From Paulinella micropora (taxonomy: Eukaryota; Cercozoa; Imbricatea; Euglyphida; Paulinellidae), in the NCBI GenBank assembly GCA_019918135.1, contig WBZZ01006832.1:5001-69000 (forward strand): 64,000 nucleotides of DNA, read 5' to 3'. The notes beneath the pieces were generated by a model. The model did not search any database and was not told the DNA's origin. It saw only the letters and a list, made by a program, of their open reading frames with translations. Shown here one piece after another: positions 29,371-40,242 of the stretch. A program made the translations under genes and the position numbers. Within the stretch, counting starts at the first letter, position 1, and every line of letters begins with the position of its first letter.

Positions 29371-30615
29371 ATGTCTCTAAAAATGAGCGGCGATGGCAAA
29401 GTTGTCACGGTAGCCCAGAACCGGGCGACGCTTATTGAGAAGTTTGGGCTGCAACACGCCTTCCGGTGCCCAAAGTGCCGAACCCTAGTGCAAAAACCCA
29501 ACCTAGACCCGAGAAAACTGCAGTGCAGGGTCCTGCGCTGGCGGCCCTTTGCTTACTATGTCATCAACCAGCGGTCCAGCCAACGGCCTTGGCCGGACCA
29601 TTTAGCAGCTCTGACAAAAAAGCAGCGCGACGGCAATTTCTTGGAACGGGAACTCAAGCAAGCCTTTCCCGAGGGCCTCCTCTTCCTGGCCATCCGGCGC
29701 AGCGACTTGTATCGACTTTACAAGCCACAAGAACTAACACCAAAAAGTAGAAAAAGATGATGGTGAGGTTCTGCTGTTGAAAGATCACAAGCTAGTGCTG
29801 AAGAGGCTGACCAAGCGCCACAAGCCCGCCAACCTGAAGAACCCTTTGCTAGGCGACCTAGTGGATTTCATCCAGTTGCAGTCGTACTTGTTCAGGCATG
29901 GCGAAATGGCGCCCAAGATCTACGGCTGCCTGCAAATCTGCAATGACTGGGAAGAGATAGATACAAAGGAACGCTTGGCCACCGACAGGGCCGGACAAAA
30001 CGTCTATGTCATCATGGATTATATTGTGGGTACTAGCGCCGGTGGCCACGTTGACTTGGAGCACCTTCTGAACAACAAGGTACCACAAGTGCCTGATTTA
30101 AACCAAAAGATCATGGCTTCCTCGACAAACTACTGAAACTTCTGTCCAACGCAGGGTTAGAATTTGCAGACTTCAAGCCCGCAAACGTGGCGTACCGTCT
30201 TTCTGACCAGCACCTCATGCTGCTGGACGCGGAGCCGTTCTATTGCCTCCGCATCCAGCCCGAAGCCAGATTTCCAGCAGAGGCACGACACACTTTTCTA
30301 AAGTTTTCGAACCTGGTCAGCATGCTGGCCAACAGCCTGCGGTGGCTGCCAAAGCTGTTACTCTGCATCTGCTCGAATTGCATTTACGACATACTCAGAA
30401 AACACCAGGATGCCCTCAAGCGTTGTGCCCAATGGTGGTTCGACGTTGTTATGTCGTGCGGAGACAAGAAACTGAGTTTGCGTACGGGGCCTGCACCACC
30501 GCCGCGTACTATCTACAACCGCTTAACCCAGCCACTGGACAACCAAAAAAGCACATGGCTGCCTAAATTTACGGGTCGTCTCTCGTCACATGCTCGTTCA
30601 GGAGGCTACAGTTAA
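29371..30615 (+). pseudogene. Zinc-knuckle protein-kinase-like protein B
   Basis: A relative of kinase-like gene A. It has the same N-terminal zinc knuckle and signature (RCPKCRTLVQ ... CRVLRWRPF), a hinge region (VYVIMDYIVG), a catalytic-loop equivalent (FADFKPANVAY) and the family motif LLDAEPFYCLRI. The C-terminal helical region also matches in style (FSNLVSMLANSLRWLPK). Start codons at 29371 and 29383 are both possible. It looks broken, with about two or three breaks, so it is either a decayed paralog or a badly read one. Divergent from the SNF2-like gene. Confidence 0.5.
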
Positions 30616-30827
30616 GACTAGAAGACGTGATGCAACAGGCGCGTGACGACACGCTAGGTAGAGGACGTGGAACAATTTGTGGTGGCCATAGTGCGCATAG
30701 CTGCGTTAGGGCCAACGAGCCCTGACTCTCTCGCCCCAAAGAAAAGACTTTATTTTTTCGAAGAGAACCAAAAAAAAGCAGCTAAGCAAATAAAAAAAAA
30801 GCTGAATTTCAGGGTACAAAGAGAGAC

Positions 30828-31443
30828 TAGCTAGAGGTGTACACGACGTCGTGCTGGGCCCACAGCGTTATTGCCACAATGGCTAGTATGGTGGAAACGG
30901 AGCCCAGGCACAGAGCGGGCAGGTGCCAAGCACAGACCGCAGCCTTGGCACGACAAACAACAGCACCAACGCTAGGTTGGTGGCTAGCAGGACCAGAGCA
31001 CCGAGGCCCAAGCCGCCCACGGTGGCGTAGCCCGTGGTGCACACCACCACGGGCGTGTAGTTAAGACTGCAGGCCGAGGGCCCCCGGCACTGGACCTCGA
31101 AGCCCAGCACAGCGCGCTCCCAGCCCTGTTGCCGCAGCCACACGCGGCTCCTGACAAAGGTGAAGCCGTCGTACGACACCTCCCGGGCCGCGCGCGTCTT
31201 TGGTCCGAAGTAGTGCCACCGTAGATTCTCCCGGTTGTACTCCGGTGTGAGAGCGCCCACGAGCCGGACGAACGGGCAGTCCGGGAAAGTAACAAAGGGC
31301 TGGACCGAGAACGCCGTGGCGCGCTGGTGCGGCGGCAACGCGAGGTTGTGCGTCAGGTTGTGCTGGCTCTGCCAGTAGTCCTTGATGGCTGCCACGTGCG
31401 ACCCGTCGGAAGAGGCCGCCGTTGCCCGGAAAAGCACTAGCAT
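30828..31443 (-). CDS. Membrane-anchored protein
   Basis: The ATG at 31443 gives MLVLFRATAASSDGSH, with little room for a signal peptide. The body is probably an extracytoplasmic or lumenal domain (KDYWQSQHNLTHNLALPPHQ, with possible NxT glycosylation sites; WHYFGPKTRAAREVSYDGF). A strong hydrophobic segment follows (TVGGLGLGALVLLATNLALV), and after it a second one (LGSVSTILAIVAITLWA). The end appears in another frame, about one break. Unknown family; a viral envelope-type or host-membrane protein is plausible but unproven. Confidence 0.45.
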
Positions 31444-31577
31444 CGCCAAAAGATTTCTTTTTGATGTATTTTCGCTCTCTCACTCTTGGTGAGGGCGGGC
31501 GGGAGATTCCGTCTTGTTTGGTTGGAAATTGCACAGGGCGGCCTTTCCCCCCCATTTCCCGCCCTTTAATTTCACAT

Positions 31578-32654
31578 TTATTTGGTTGGGAAGGAGGGGG
31601 CTTTTTTTGGCACCTTCTCCAAGATGACCATCCGCACCCGTGAACCTGGCCCTGCCGCCAATCTCAGTACCTCCTCAAAGTTCTCGACTTTTGTCACTAC
31701 GGTATCATTAGCGTTCCACCAATCGTCATTTCTCCTGCGGAGCGCAGTGTAATGGCCGCCTAGGAGGTCGCCGTGATGCACCAGCATAGCCAGAAGCCGA
31801 AACGTGATTTCTTCTGTATCTGCTTCCTTATCTTTTTTGCCAAGAGTGTACGTGACAGTGAATTCCTCCGCCGTGAACGGGGGGTTGATGCGTCTCTTGC
31901 CTGGGTTAAACCAGACCATCGCGTATTTCGCGTTGTGTTGGTCTCTTGGGCAGAGCATACCTCCCGAGCTCTACTAAGCCCGGGCAAGTCGATTTGTGTC
32001 GTAGTCGTTGTGCCGCACCGGTTTCTGGTTGTCTTTTCTTGCCATACTTTGCGTAGACACAAGTTGCGTGAAAAGTTCTTTTAGGTCCTACTCCCTTGTT
32101 TGGCACGTTACGCTGAGAGGGCCGCAGTGCGCGTCGTCGCCAGTCAGGGCCGGCCAGCTGTCAACTGTTTTGGGAAGTAGTTTTTCACAATCTTGACATT
32201 CATAAAAGATCAAACCACGAAACCAGCGTTGCTTCGAATTCTGCATTGAAAGATGATTTCTGGTATTGCCTCTTAATTGCTCTTGCATCTTCTGCCAGAT
32301 GAAGAGCAAGGCTTGCTCCGGGTCATCGGGGTCATGTTGGTGCCGGGATGCCTCTTCTAGGCACTTGAAATCAACGTCGTTCTCTGCAGGAACCTGCGTG
32401 TTGCCCTGGACATAATCGCTCAAATTCGAAATGGCACAGGCCACGCAATCCGGAATCTTGCACTTTCTTTTCTCGCCAGGAACCACACGCGTAGCAAAAA
32501 CGCAGCTCAGGCACTGCATCAGCGCGCGGATGTAGCACGAATTGACGCTCCCGCGCAGGCCGCGCTGCCTCGGCGGCGGCGGCGCTGGGCTCTTGGTCCT
32601 GCACAGACAGCAGCGTGCAAAAAAGAAAAGGGTTACAAAGGGTGCGCAAAGCAT
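31578..32654 (-). CDS. Ubiquitin-specific protease (USP, C19-like)
   Basis: The Cys box of USP enzymes is visible as RGSVNSCYIRALMQCL, equivalent to the GN.CY.NA.LQ.L signature. The His box is HHGDLLGGHYTALRRRND, followed by WWNANDTVV, equivalent to GHY...W....D. Between them lies a Cys-containing finger-like part (FYECQDCEKLL; an earlier pair at CKIPDCVAC). Such enzymes remove ubiquitin from proteins; viruses use them against host ubiquitin signalling. The domain is short compared with typical USPs. It looks broken, about two breaks. The ATG at 32654 precedes a hydrophobic stretch (FVTLFFFARCC) that may be leader or non-coding. Confidence 0.6.
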
Positions 32655-32735
32655 TTGGAAGAAAAAAAGCCTCGCGGACCTAGAGCTTTCTCGGGCCGGT
32701 CGCGCCGACGGGCGGCGCGCCGATCGCGCGCGCGA

Positions 32736-33383
32736 TTAACTTTTGTACCAGCGTTTGCATAAGCAGGGACCACGAAACGTCGTCGCTGCTCTTGGGCTTT
32801 CTGACGACGTCGGCTCTGAGCAGTGCCCGGATCTGTGGGCTACAACTCCCGAGTCCGGAAGCCTCCTTTGCCTGAGGGCTTTAGTCTTGTCAAGGGCGTC
32901 CTGCAGGGAATGCCTAGCCCTGGCATTATTCTTCAGCACGTCCTTCACGAGGCCGAACACGGTGCCTTTCGTGGCCAGAGCGCCCTGGAAAACACGTACC
33001 TCCAGATCGAGTTCGTTTAGGCTGCGGACTTTGTCGGGGTCCTGTGCCATCCCCGTCAAGTCACTGACGTACGACATGTTGCTGGTGTTGACGGGGCACG
33101 GACAATCGAAGTAGCTAAAGGCCGTGGCCAGGGCCGTGTACCAGGGCGGGTACGGATCCTTGTCCAGCGCAAAGTTCAGGATGTAAAGCTTCACGACCTT
33201 GGCCCAGTTCTTGTAAATAAATTTCAGGGTCTTAAGGAAAGGGTCGTACAGATGCTCAGAGTCTCTGTTGATTTCAGAAACAAAGACGCATTTGGAGGAT
33301 TTGCAGGCGGCGGAACGAACGTGCAGCCTCCTAAAGTCCTTGGCGAACTTGACGACCTCATCTGCTCCGTCTGGTGCAGCCAT
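32736..33383 (-). CDS. Hypothetical protein, possible kinase-like relative
   Basis: A 215-residue intact frame from the ATG at 33383 (MAAPDGADEV). It contains RRLHVRSAACKSSKCVFVSE, FDCPCPVNTSNMSY and LDLEVRVFQGALATKGTVFG. The last segment resembles DIRVFRGELLFKRILG of kinase-like gene A, so it may keep only the N-terminal lobe or regulatory part of that family, but no catalytic motif is seen. The C-terminus is basic and Cys-containing (RGPCLCKRWYKS). Function unknown. Confidence 0.5.
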   Translation of the reverse strand: MAAPDGADEVVKFAKDFRRLHVRSAACKSSKCVFVSEINRDSEHLYDPFLKTLKFIYKNWAKVVKLYILNFALDKDPYPPWYTALATAFSYFDCPCPVNTSNMSYVSDLTGMAQDPDKVRSLNELDLEVRVFQGALATKGTVFGLVKDVLKNNARARHSLQDALDKTKALRQRRLPDSGVVAHRSGHCSEPTSSESPRAATTFRGPCLCKRWYKS

Positions 33384-33693
33384 GTTTTTTTTCCCGCGCC
33401 CGGCTAATTCGTTGGAAGCCTGGTAATTCTTTTTTTTACTAGTACATTTATTAATAAGAAATACAAATATCCCCAAGCCGCGCACTCCTTTTTCGGGGTG
33501 CCAGCACGGGAAGGACTACTTTGGACGGGACGAGCGAGGGGGGGGATGGGGATGGTTTTGGAGAGAAATACAGGGGAGGGGGGGGGAGCAAAAAAAAGAG
33601 TGCGCGGCTTGGGATGTTTGAAGGGGCGGGGGGGGCGCGGGGGGAAATATGCGGCCGAGAGAGAGAGAGAGAGAAAAGGGCGGCGGCCAAGAG
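33384..33693. other. Intergenic region with purine tracts
   Basis: No gene seen. It has TTTATTAATAAG near 33448-33459, likely the 3' signal of the kinase gene ending at 33694, then G-runs near 33560-33580 and 33627-33637 and a GA repeat near 33656-33675. Confidence 0.5.
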
Positions 33694-34907
33694 TCATTGT
33701 GTCGTGGGGAGGGGCCAGCCGGTCAGGCCCGCTAGGCGCGCGGCCACTACCGCGTACAGCACCCCGTTACAACGCGCGGTCCCGAGCGCCCACCGCAGCA
33801 CTCTGACCGACTTGTCCACGGGGTCGCGCCGGCGCTTGGCCAGCCAGCTTAGCACGTAAAGCGTGAGGTGCCTGGGGCCGCGCAGGCGCAGGGCCTCACG
33901 CAAGGTCCGCACGGGCTTCTGGGCGTCGCCGGAGAGGTGCGCAAGCAGCTCCTGCTCCTGTTCGGGCCTGTTCATCCCGAGCGCGACGCGCAGCCTGTCG
34001 GTGTCCGTGCCTGTAAAGCACACAGCTGGCTCGCGCGCCACCTCGCACAGGACGGCCTTCTCCGGCAGGCTCAACTGCGACAGCGCGTAAAGGCGCCAGT
34101 AGCGGCCGCCGTCACTGCCAAGCCCCTCGATGAAGAAGCAGACCGCCAGGCGCCAGGCCTTCCAGAACCTGTTCGCGTCCCAACCGCTCAGCTGGGACGT
34201 TGCCGCCGTCAGCGCGTCGGGGCTGACGGACGCCACGTAGGCTACCAGCGCGTCCCCGTAGTCGGGGCCCGGCTTCAGCTTGGACAGGCAGCCCAGGTCC
34301 AGGTCGCCCAGCAGCACCCTGTTGACGACGTTGTCTTCATTCACGTCTAGCAGGATGTTGGAGGGTTTGGCGTCGTGGAAGAACCACCGCAGCCTGCTCA
34401 GGGCCCTGAGACGGCTAAGGACTGGCTCCAGCACCTGTGTGCACAAGTCCGCGCTCTTCAGCGTGCAGGAATCCAGAAACTTTTGCAGATCCGTATCCAG
34501 CCGCTCCAGCACCAGGGCCGAGAAGCCGTTCCAGCGGGCGAGATCGTTGCCGGAGCGCCTGAAGTGCGCGCACGTGCGCGCGATCGCGGCCCGCAGGTCC
34601 CGCTGTTGGCATTTGTAGCTGAACAAGGTCGCGGCATTCAGGCCCAGCTTGCACAGCAGCTGGCAGCCGACGCCGTGCTGGGCGCCGATTCTCAGGCCCT
34701 TCTCCTGCTCCCCGTCGGGGTCGAACGTCAGCTTAACGGCGATACCGCACCCCGCTGGCCGAACACAGTGCCGTACGAGCCGGCGCCCAGCTCCGTCGAG
34801 TCCGCCAGCATGTCCAGCAGCTCCCGTGTCTGTTGTGCGTTTAGCCACGGCTCACACTCGGGCCGCTGCCGCAGTTGCGAAGACAGCCTGTTCCACCACG
34901 CCTGCAT
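33694..34907 (-). CDS. Serine/threonine-kinase-like protein
   Basis: The ATG at 34907 gives MQAWWNRLSS. A glycine-rich loop follows (TELGAGSYGTVFG), then a lysine strand (IAVKLTFDPDGEQ), hinge-like ALVLERLDTDLQKFLDS, the catalytic loop WFFHDAKPSNILLDV and a metal-loop equivalent LLGDLDLGCL. These are in the right order and spacing for a protein kinase. HDA and DLD replace HRD and DFG. It is not close to the PFYCL kinase-like family. The C-terminal lobe ends in a basic stretch (LAKRRRDPVDKSVRVLRW) and a hydrophobic helix. The N-terminal loop is in a separate frame from the rest, about one break. Confidence 0.6.
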
Positions 34908-34985
34908 GACCGAGAGGCTTTGGAGAGAGAGAAAAAGCGAGATTGGGGTGTGAGAAGAAAGGGGGAGGGGGGTAGAGCAAGGCGT

Positions 34986-35112
34986 TGTCTTTTCTGAGAA
35001 AGGGAACACCACCCCGCCGTCCGGGGTTGGAGGCTGTGGCCCCCCCCCCCCGGGACGGGGAGAGACAACACCACGGGGGGGCTTGTGGGGCTGTGGCCCC
35101 CCCCCTCCCGCG
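34986..35112. repeat. C/G-tract direct repeats
   Basis: GGCTGTGGCCCCCCCC occurs twice (about 35031 and 35089), with GGGACGGGGAGAGACAACAC and a G-run between, so C-run and G-run arms can pair. It lies upstream of the kinase gene. Confidence 0.55.
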
Positions 35113-35416
35113 TTGCTCCGTTGGCTCCTAGCACCCGGCAGGCATCCTTTGCGCACAAAAAAAGGCCCCAAAGGAAACCTCCCAAGAAGAACTAGAAAAA
35201 AGAGACAAGAGGTGGTTTCGGCCGAACCAAGTGGATTTGTTGCTCCCTCCCCGCCGCCTTCTCTTTGTGGTCGATTTTTTTTTAGTGTGGTGTGTAGGCA
35301 CTGAGTTTGCCAAAAAAAAATCACGGAGGCCTCGTAAATTTGTTAAGAACCAAAAAAAAAACGCCCCCGCCCAAAAAAAAACAGAAACCACCGCGTGGCT
35401 TTTCTTTTTCTCTTGC

Positions 35417-35671
35417 ATGCAGCACGCGACCGCTGGTACTCAGCCATCTCCCAAAGCAGCAGCGGCGTCGGTTTCGGACTTGGAGGCCTTCGTTGAGACA
35501 CAAGCGAGCGTGAATGCCCTGTTGGCACAGCAGTGCCAGGCGCAGGTCGTGTCGCTGAACTGGTTCGAACAAGAAACGCTCAGGCGCCTGCAAATGCTGG
35601 AAGCGCGCGTGTCCGGGCTGGAGGCCCTGGCGCTGCGCGCCCGCAGTGACCCCGCAGGCACGAGCTCGTGA
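35417..35671 (+). CDS. Short coiled-coil protein
   Basis: An 84-residue protein from the ATG at 35417 (MQHATAGTQPSPKAAAASVS). After a Pro/Ala/Ser start it is a single amphipathic helix (EAFVETQASVNALLAQQCQA, TLRRLQMLEARVSGLEALAL) with heptads, likely an oligomerising coiled coil. The ~106-residue protein at 51308-51628 has the same design. A longer upstream start would run through A-rich DNA and is unlikely. Confidence 0.5.
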   Translation: MQHATAGTQPSPKAAAASVSDLEAFVETQASVNALLAQQCQAQVVSLNWFEQETLRRLQMLEARVSGLEALALRARSDPAGTSS

Positions 35672-35866
35672 AACCGATCAGTCCAAAGAAAAAAGAAAGA
35701 AACACAAGGCCCTCCCCGCTTTTTTTAAAGTATGTATAAAAGCAAGGCCGTTCAATAGCTGGCTAAGACAGTGGGCACGGTATTTTCTGTAAAAAGCGTA
35801 GTTTAATTAAAAAAACAAAACGCAGCTGATTCACTGGGCTTTCTTTTTTGCCTAGATTTTAGTCAC
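35672..35866. other. Convergent 3' region
   Basis: No gene. Contains TATGTATAAAAGC near 35731 and GTTTAATTAAAAAAAC near 35801 between the ends of two convergent genes; the latter is a likely shared 3' signal. Confidence 0.4.
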
Positions 35867-36932
35867 CTAGGCCTCCGGGGACGGCGAGCACAGCGCAATG
35901 CTGTTGTGGCCGTCCGGGTAACCAACAAGCATGAACACCTTGGGGGCGCAGCGGCCGTGAACGTGATATGCGAGGCTGTGGAGGAGATTCTTTTCTTCTT
36001 CCGGGCTAGGTTTGCTTGGTACCAGCAGTGCCGCGGTCTGGATCTGGCTCGGATTTGGCACCCCGATGGACTTGATGTGGGCAGCACAAGCGGTGTCGTT
36101 CCTGGGCGGCCACAGAATGCCATAAAACGTGTTTGCTGCATCCGTGCAGCCATGCTTTTCCGCCTCGTTCGCTACTTGCTGCACGAAGAGCTGACGCACG
36201 TCCCGAGGATATGGTTGGGCCTGGACTGCACAGCTCGGGTGTTGCGTTTGGTGCTCTTTGTGGACCTCGAGCAAGCCATCAATTTCGTCTGCAACCATGA
36301 TCGTTCGTGCGTACGTGATTTCGTCAACGGTTTTGTAGGCAGCGGGGTCGGGCAGGCGTTCTTGCCAGTGCTGCTCAATCGTCTTTTTTACGACGTACGC
36401 GTACGAGGCCTGAAATCTGCAAAATCTTTGCCCAGCCAAGCTTGTAGCTTTGTTGGCGCATCCGCCATAGTTATGGAAAGCTGCTTACCAAACCTGGCCA
36501 CGACAACCTTGTAATTTCGCTCCACCAGGCCCTGCAAAGTTTGTAGCTCGACTTTGACCTGAGGCCTGGCCTGGGTATAAGCGCACGGGTACTTGTCACA
36601 GTGCTCCTTCCCCAGCCTGCCGGTGGAGTCAACGTAGCCCGCAACATAGTTGACCAACTCTACGCCCAGCTGGCGCAGCACTTCGCGCTGACTAAGAGCA
36701 CCTTTGGCCTGATCGTACAGCCGTTCGGCTTCGGCGTGCAGGAGCGCGAACATCACAAAAACCCGGAAGCAAGGCTGATAACCATCCGCATCTTTTGCCG
36801 AACTATTGAGCACGTCGGTTTGTATTTCCTTAGTTGCGGAGAAGTCTGGGAAAGCGTCCTTGCACTTTGGCCACCCTTCGTCGTCTTTCTCGAAGCCGCT
36901 CTTACTTTTGGCAGGGCAGGTGTACTAGCCAT
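35867..36932 (-). CDS. Hypothetical protein
   Basis: Coding-like sequence on the minus strand from an ATG at 36932 (MASTPALPKV). It is helical, with segments such as FVMFALLHAEAERLYDQAKG, LRQLGVELVNYVAGYVDSTG, YAYVVKKTIEQHWQERLPDP and SLAYHVHGRCAPKVFMLVGY. No domain is recognised. The frame is broken, with about two breaks. It lies 80 bases downstream of the isochorismatase-like gene on the same strand. Confidence 0.45.
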
Positions 36933-37011
36933 GACGTAACCAATGCCGCTAGACTTCGGGGCTGCTCCGCCGCCGCTTGGGGGCGTGGGGAGTGTTGGTG
37001 TACTGCTGCCT

Positions 37012-38789
37012 CTAGAAGACAGTGGCAGTTGAGCCTGCGGCTGTGGCGGACGCGTTGTTTGCAGGCTGAATGGTTACAATTGCACCGTTCAGGTTTAGCC
37101 CCGGACTCGTTGGCTTCTCTGGCAAAGGCCGCCCCAGCAAGAACGTGCACAGGGTCTGGACGTAGACATCTAAGATCTGAATCGCAGCGTCGTCACAGAA
37201 TTTGTGGACCTGTTGCAATTTCGCTTGGGCTTCGTGCAGGCTACTGAAGAAATTGATGGTTTTGTCGTTTCTGTACAGAATCAGGACGCCGAGCCCGTAC
37301 AGGCGCGTGTTGGCCGCTCCCACTATCAATCCGGCTGAGCCGTCGGACAAGGGAGCCCGCGCAGTCGCGGCTCTAGTGCTGGCGGACTTCCCGCCCGCGG
37401 GCGCTAGGGCTCTGGCATTGACGCGCCACTCGCTTTGTGGGGGGTACTTTAGTTCATACACGGGCCGGCAGAACTGGGGCCCGCGATGTTCGCGGTCGAT
37501 CCCCACGTCCCGCGGGTTCTTGTAATCGCGTGAACCCGGGTCATATCCAAAACTTAACCCGCAGCTCTCCGTAGTAGCCTTGGCTGGGTCTTGTATTTCG
37601 GCAGCCGCGCGCGCGGCCCCCTCGTGCATCGCAGTCTGCGCATTCTGGCCCACGTGCAACGGGAAGGTCAGCCGTCTGAACAGATCAATGTCTGCAGCGC
37701 AGAACAGGCTTCTGGGCAGGGTCCACTTCGAGTCCCGGTGCTTAATAGCATTCACGTGGCATTTAGCAAATTCCTCCACCGTCGGCCAGATGTACACAAA
37801 CGCATTCTCGTGGCGGCACGGCTGGTTACAGCAAGGGTGCATCTTGTCGCGTTTCACCGCGTACAGATTTTCTGGTGCGCCGTCGACCCTGTGACACACG
37901 CCGTAGAGCCCGTCCTTAGTGAAGCCGAGCGTTGCCGCCTCGATGATGTGCACTCGGAAGCCTTTGCACGCTAGGTCGGCCGCCGTGCGAGCGACGGCGC
38001 CCTCCGCGTCGAAGCCGACAATCACTACCTCGTCGACTCGCTGTGCCTGGAAGATTTCCGGCAGCGTATGTCCGTTGCATTCTACGGGAGTTATGCCGTC
38101 GTTCGCGTACACGGCCGACGTTTCGCCCAGGCCCGTCTGTTGTTCTTGTAGAAGAGCGTACAAGCGAGGGCGTCGCCCGCTTGTGGCGGAAAGACCGTCG
38201 TGAACTTGTCATCGTCGATGGCTGATGTCGTGTCTGTCTTGGTGTAGGCTTGTTTGCCCAAAGATTTGAGATAATTAAACTTTTTGTCTTGTTCCCAAGC
38301 ATTGCCCTTTTCTTGTGGCATTTTGATGGCGGTTGGGCCGGTGGTGGCGCTCGTACAGTAAGGCTCTAGATATTCCAGCACGCGGGAACCCTGATCAGCA
38401 GGCTGGCCGTAGGCCTTGTATTTTGGTTCCGTTATATTCACGGGATTCTCAACTTTGGCAGGACTCCAGATGTATTTTACGCTGTCCTTTTGATCAGTGA
38501 GGCCTGACACTTGTGCTGGCGCTGGATTTAGCGCAGCGCCCTCGAACCAGGGCTCCTGTGGTGGAGACAGATCTAGCACAAACGTTGCGAGCTTGTAGGG
38601 CATAAGGCGTAGGGTTTGCTCGATAGCTAGCAGCCGGTCTACGCTTTTGCCAGCGTCGGTTTCAGAAACACGCGGGTGCTTTCCTGCACTGTCAAGATAC
38701 ACCGCTTGTGGAGTCATGACCAGAACACCTTGGCCGGCAGGCTTATGCACTGCATTGAAACACGCGACCCCTGCTATGCGCTGAGACAT
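37012..38789 (-). CDS. Isochorismatase-fold protein
   Basis: The start at 38789 gives MSQRIAGVAC. An early strand LATFVLDLSPPQEPW and the later segment VDEVVIVGFDAEGAVARTAA, followed by DLACKGFRVHIIEAATLGF, match the layout of isochorismatase/nicotinamidase-like hydrolases, where a long strand and helix carry the catalytic cysteine region. I did not confirm the catalytic residues, so an enzyme activity is not claimed. The protein is longer than typical family members (~200 residues), with a large C-terminal part that includes CCNQPCRHENAF, a possible zinc site. The two halves are in different frames, about one break. Confidence 0.4.
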
Positions 38790-39406
38790 TGTTTCCGTCT
38801 TTTGCAGTACTTCCCTCTTTTTTGTATGCTTTTCTGTTCTTGTTGGCGAGAAGTCGAAGGGAAGGAAAAATTGACGGCGCCTTTGTTTCTACTCTTTTAC
38901 TCTTTTTTTAACAAAAAATCTAAACCGTGCCTGTCCCGACTTTTTCTTGCCCACTTCTCTCTCGCCCCCCCCCCTTATTTTCTGCTTCTTCTTTTTTTGT
39001 TTTCCAGCCTTTTGTCAAGCATCGCCCCCCCCCTCCTCCGCTCCCTTCGCGTCGATTTTTTTCGGTCTTCGTTTTTTTTCCAGTGGTTTCTCCCCTCCCG
39101 TCTACCCCCTGACCGCGAATGGCAAAAGAGGTTTCCGACGGTCCATTGGCGCGGGAATGATGTGGTCGGCAAGGGAGGGGACGGCACCCTCCCCGCGCGC
39201 TTTCCCCCCCTCCCCCTCTCTCACTCTCTTTTTCCTATCTTTCATGGCTCTCTCTCTCTCTGTATATATTTTTTTGGCTTTGTTTGCATTCCTCCGTTTC
39301 TGTCACGTACACGTCTAATTGTTTTTTTTTGCGAGGCCGTCATAAGCACCAGTCTGCTTTTTTTTTGTTCTAACAGACACAGACGAGAGGCGGGGGAGAG
39401 GGCTGT
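38790..39406. other. Intergenic pyrimidine-rich region
   Basis: No gene seen. Plus-strand T and C runs dominate (C-runs near 38968-38976 and 39027-39035; T-runs near 39054, 39071, 39269 and 39359). Phe/Pro-rich open frames here reflect composition only. Confidence 0.6.
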
Positions 39407-39477
39407 TCACGTCTGAGCGCCTGTGCTAGTACCCCCCGCCGTGAACAGCATGACCACCCGTGTTCTCTCGGACGATA

Positions 39478-40242
39478 TCACCCGGCGTTGGCAATTCCTG
39501 TGCCGGTTGTACAGGTCCGGCTGCGCAAACAGGGCCACTGCGCTAGTGCGAAGCCCAGCGCGGCCGCCAGCGCCAGCGCCTCGCTCCCGCGGCCGGCGCC
39601 CGCGGCGGCCACGGCGCACGACAGCGAGATGAGCAAACAAACCGCCGGCGCGAGCCTGGGCAGGCCGGCGGCCGGCGCGAGCGGCTCGTACGGCGGCTGC
39701 ACGCGGATGGCCGACTTGTGCCAAAGCCGCCGCGCGAAGATTGCCGCGGCCCCCAGCGCCAGCGCCAGCGGTACCACGAGCCACGCCGCCACCACCGACT
39801 TCACGGCCGCCACTGTCATCACCGTGTAGGCCACGAGCAGCGCCAGGGCGCAGGCGCACTCCAGCAAGTCGCGGCCGGGGTCGTAGGCGCGCGCGAACAA
39901 CAAGAGCACCACCGAAAACACGGCCGCCTCGCTCAGCGCCCAGCCCACGGCGGGTTGGCGGCCGCGCGCCCAGGGCAGCCAAAAAAAGATGGTCCACAGC
40001 ATCGCGCGCAGCAGCGCCAGGCACGCCACCGTCCGCGGCCGGTCGGTGTTGAGCACCGCAGTGCTGCTGTAGCCGACGATCACGGCGGGCGGCGGGTCCT
40101 CCGTGATATTTGCAGCGAGACGTGGCGCGAGGCGTCGGAGGCGCAGCCACTGCTTGCAACACAGGGCCAACAGCACCAGCGCGTTGCCCCAGTGGAAAGC
40201 GAGCCAGCCCATCTTGCTCGCGTTCTCCCGTCCGGACGACAT
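39478..40242 (-). CDS. Multi-pass membrane protein, family M member 1
   Basis: About 254 residues from the ATG at 40242 (MSSGRENASK). Five to seven hydrophobic segments are visible: ALVLLALCCKQWLRL, TVACLALLRAMLWTIFFWLP, AVFSVVLLLFARAY, ECACALALLVAYTVMTVAAV, AAWLVVPLALALGAAAIFA, and APAVCLLISLSCAVAAAG. The IFFWLPW motif is shared with the gene at 40656-41493 (AFFWLPW), and the order of segments matches, so the two are tandem paralogs. Unknown role, presumably in a viral or host membrane. The C-terminal end could extend in another frame. Confidence 0.55.
   Translation of the reverse strand: MSSGRENASKMGWLAFHWGNALVLLALCCKQWLRLRRLAPRLAANITEDPPPAVIVGYSSTAVLNTDRPRTVACLALLRAMLWTIFFWLPWARGRQPAVGWALSEAAVFSVVLLLFARAYDPGRDLLECACALALLVAYTVMTVAAVKSVVAAWLVVPLALALGAAAIFARRLWHKSAIRVQPPYEPLAPAAGLPRLAPAVCLLISLSCAVAAAGAGRGSEALALAAALGFALAQWPCLRSRTCTTGTGIANAG

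Noticed and set aside
35730-35742. TATGTATAAAAGC as a promoter
   Set aside because: It lies between the 3' ends of two convergent genes with nothing to drive, so a promoter role is unlikely.
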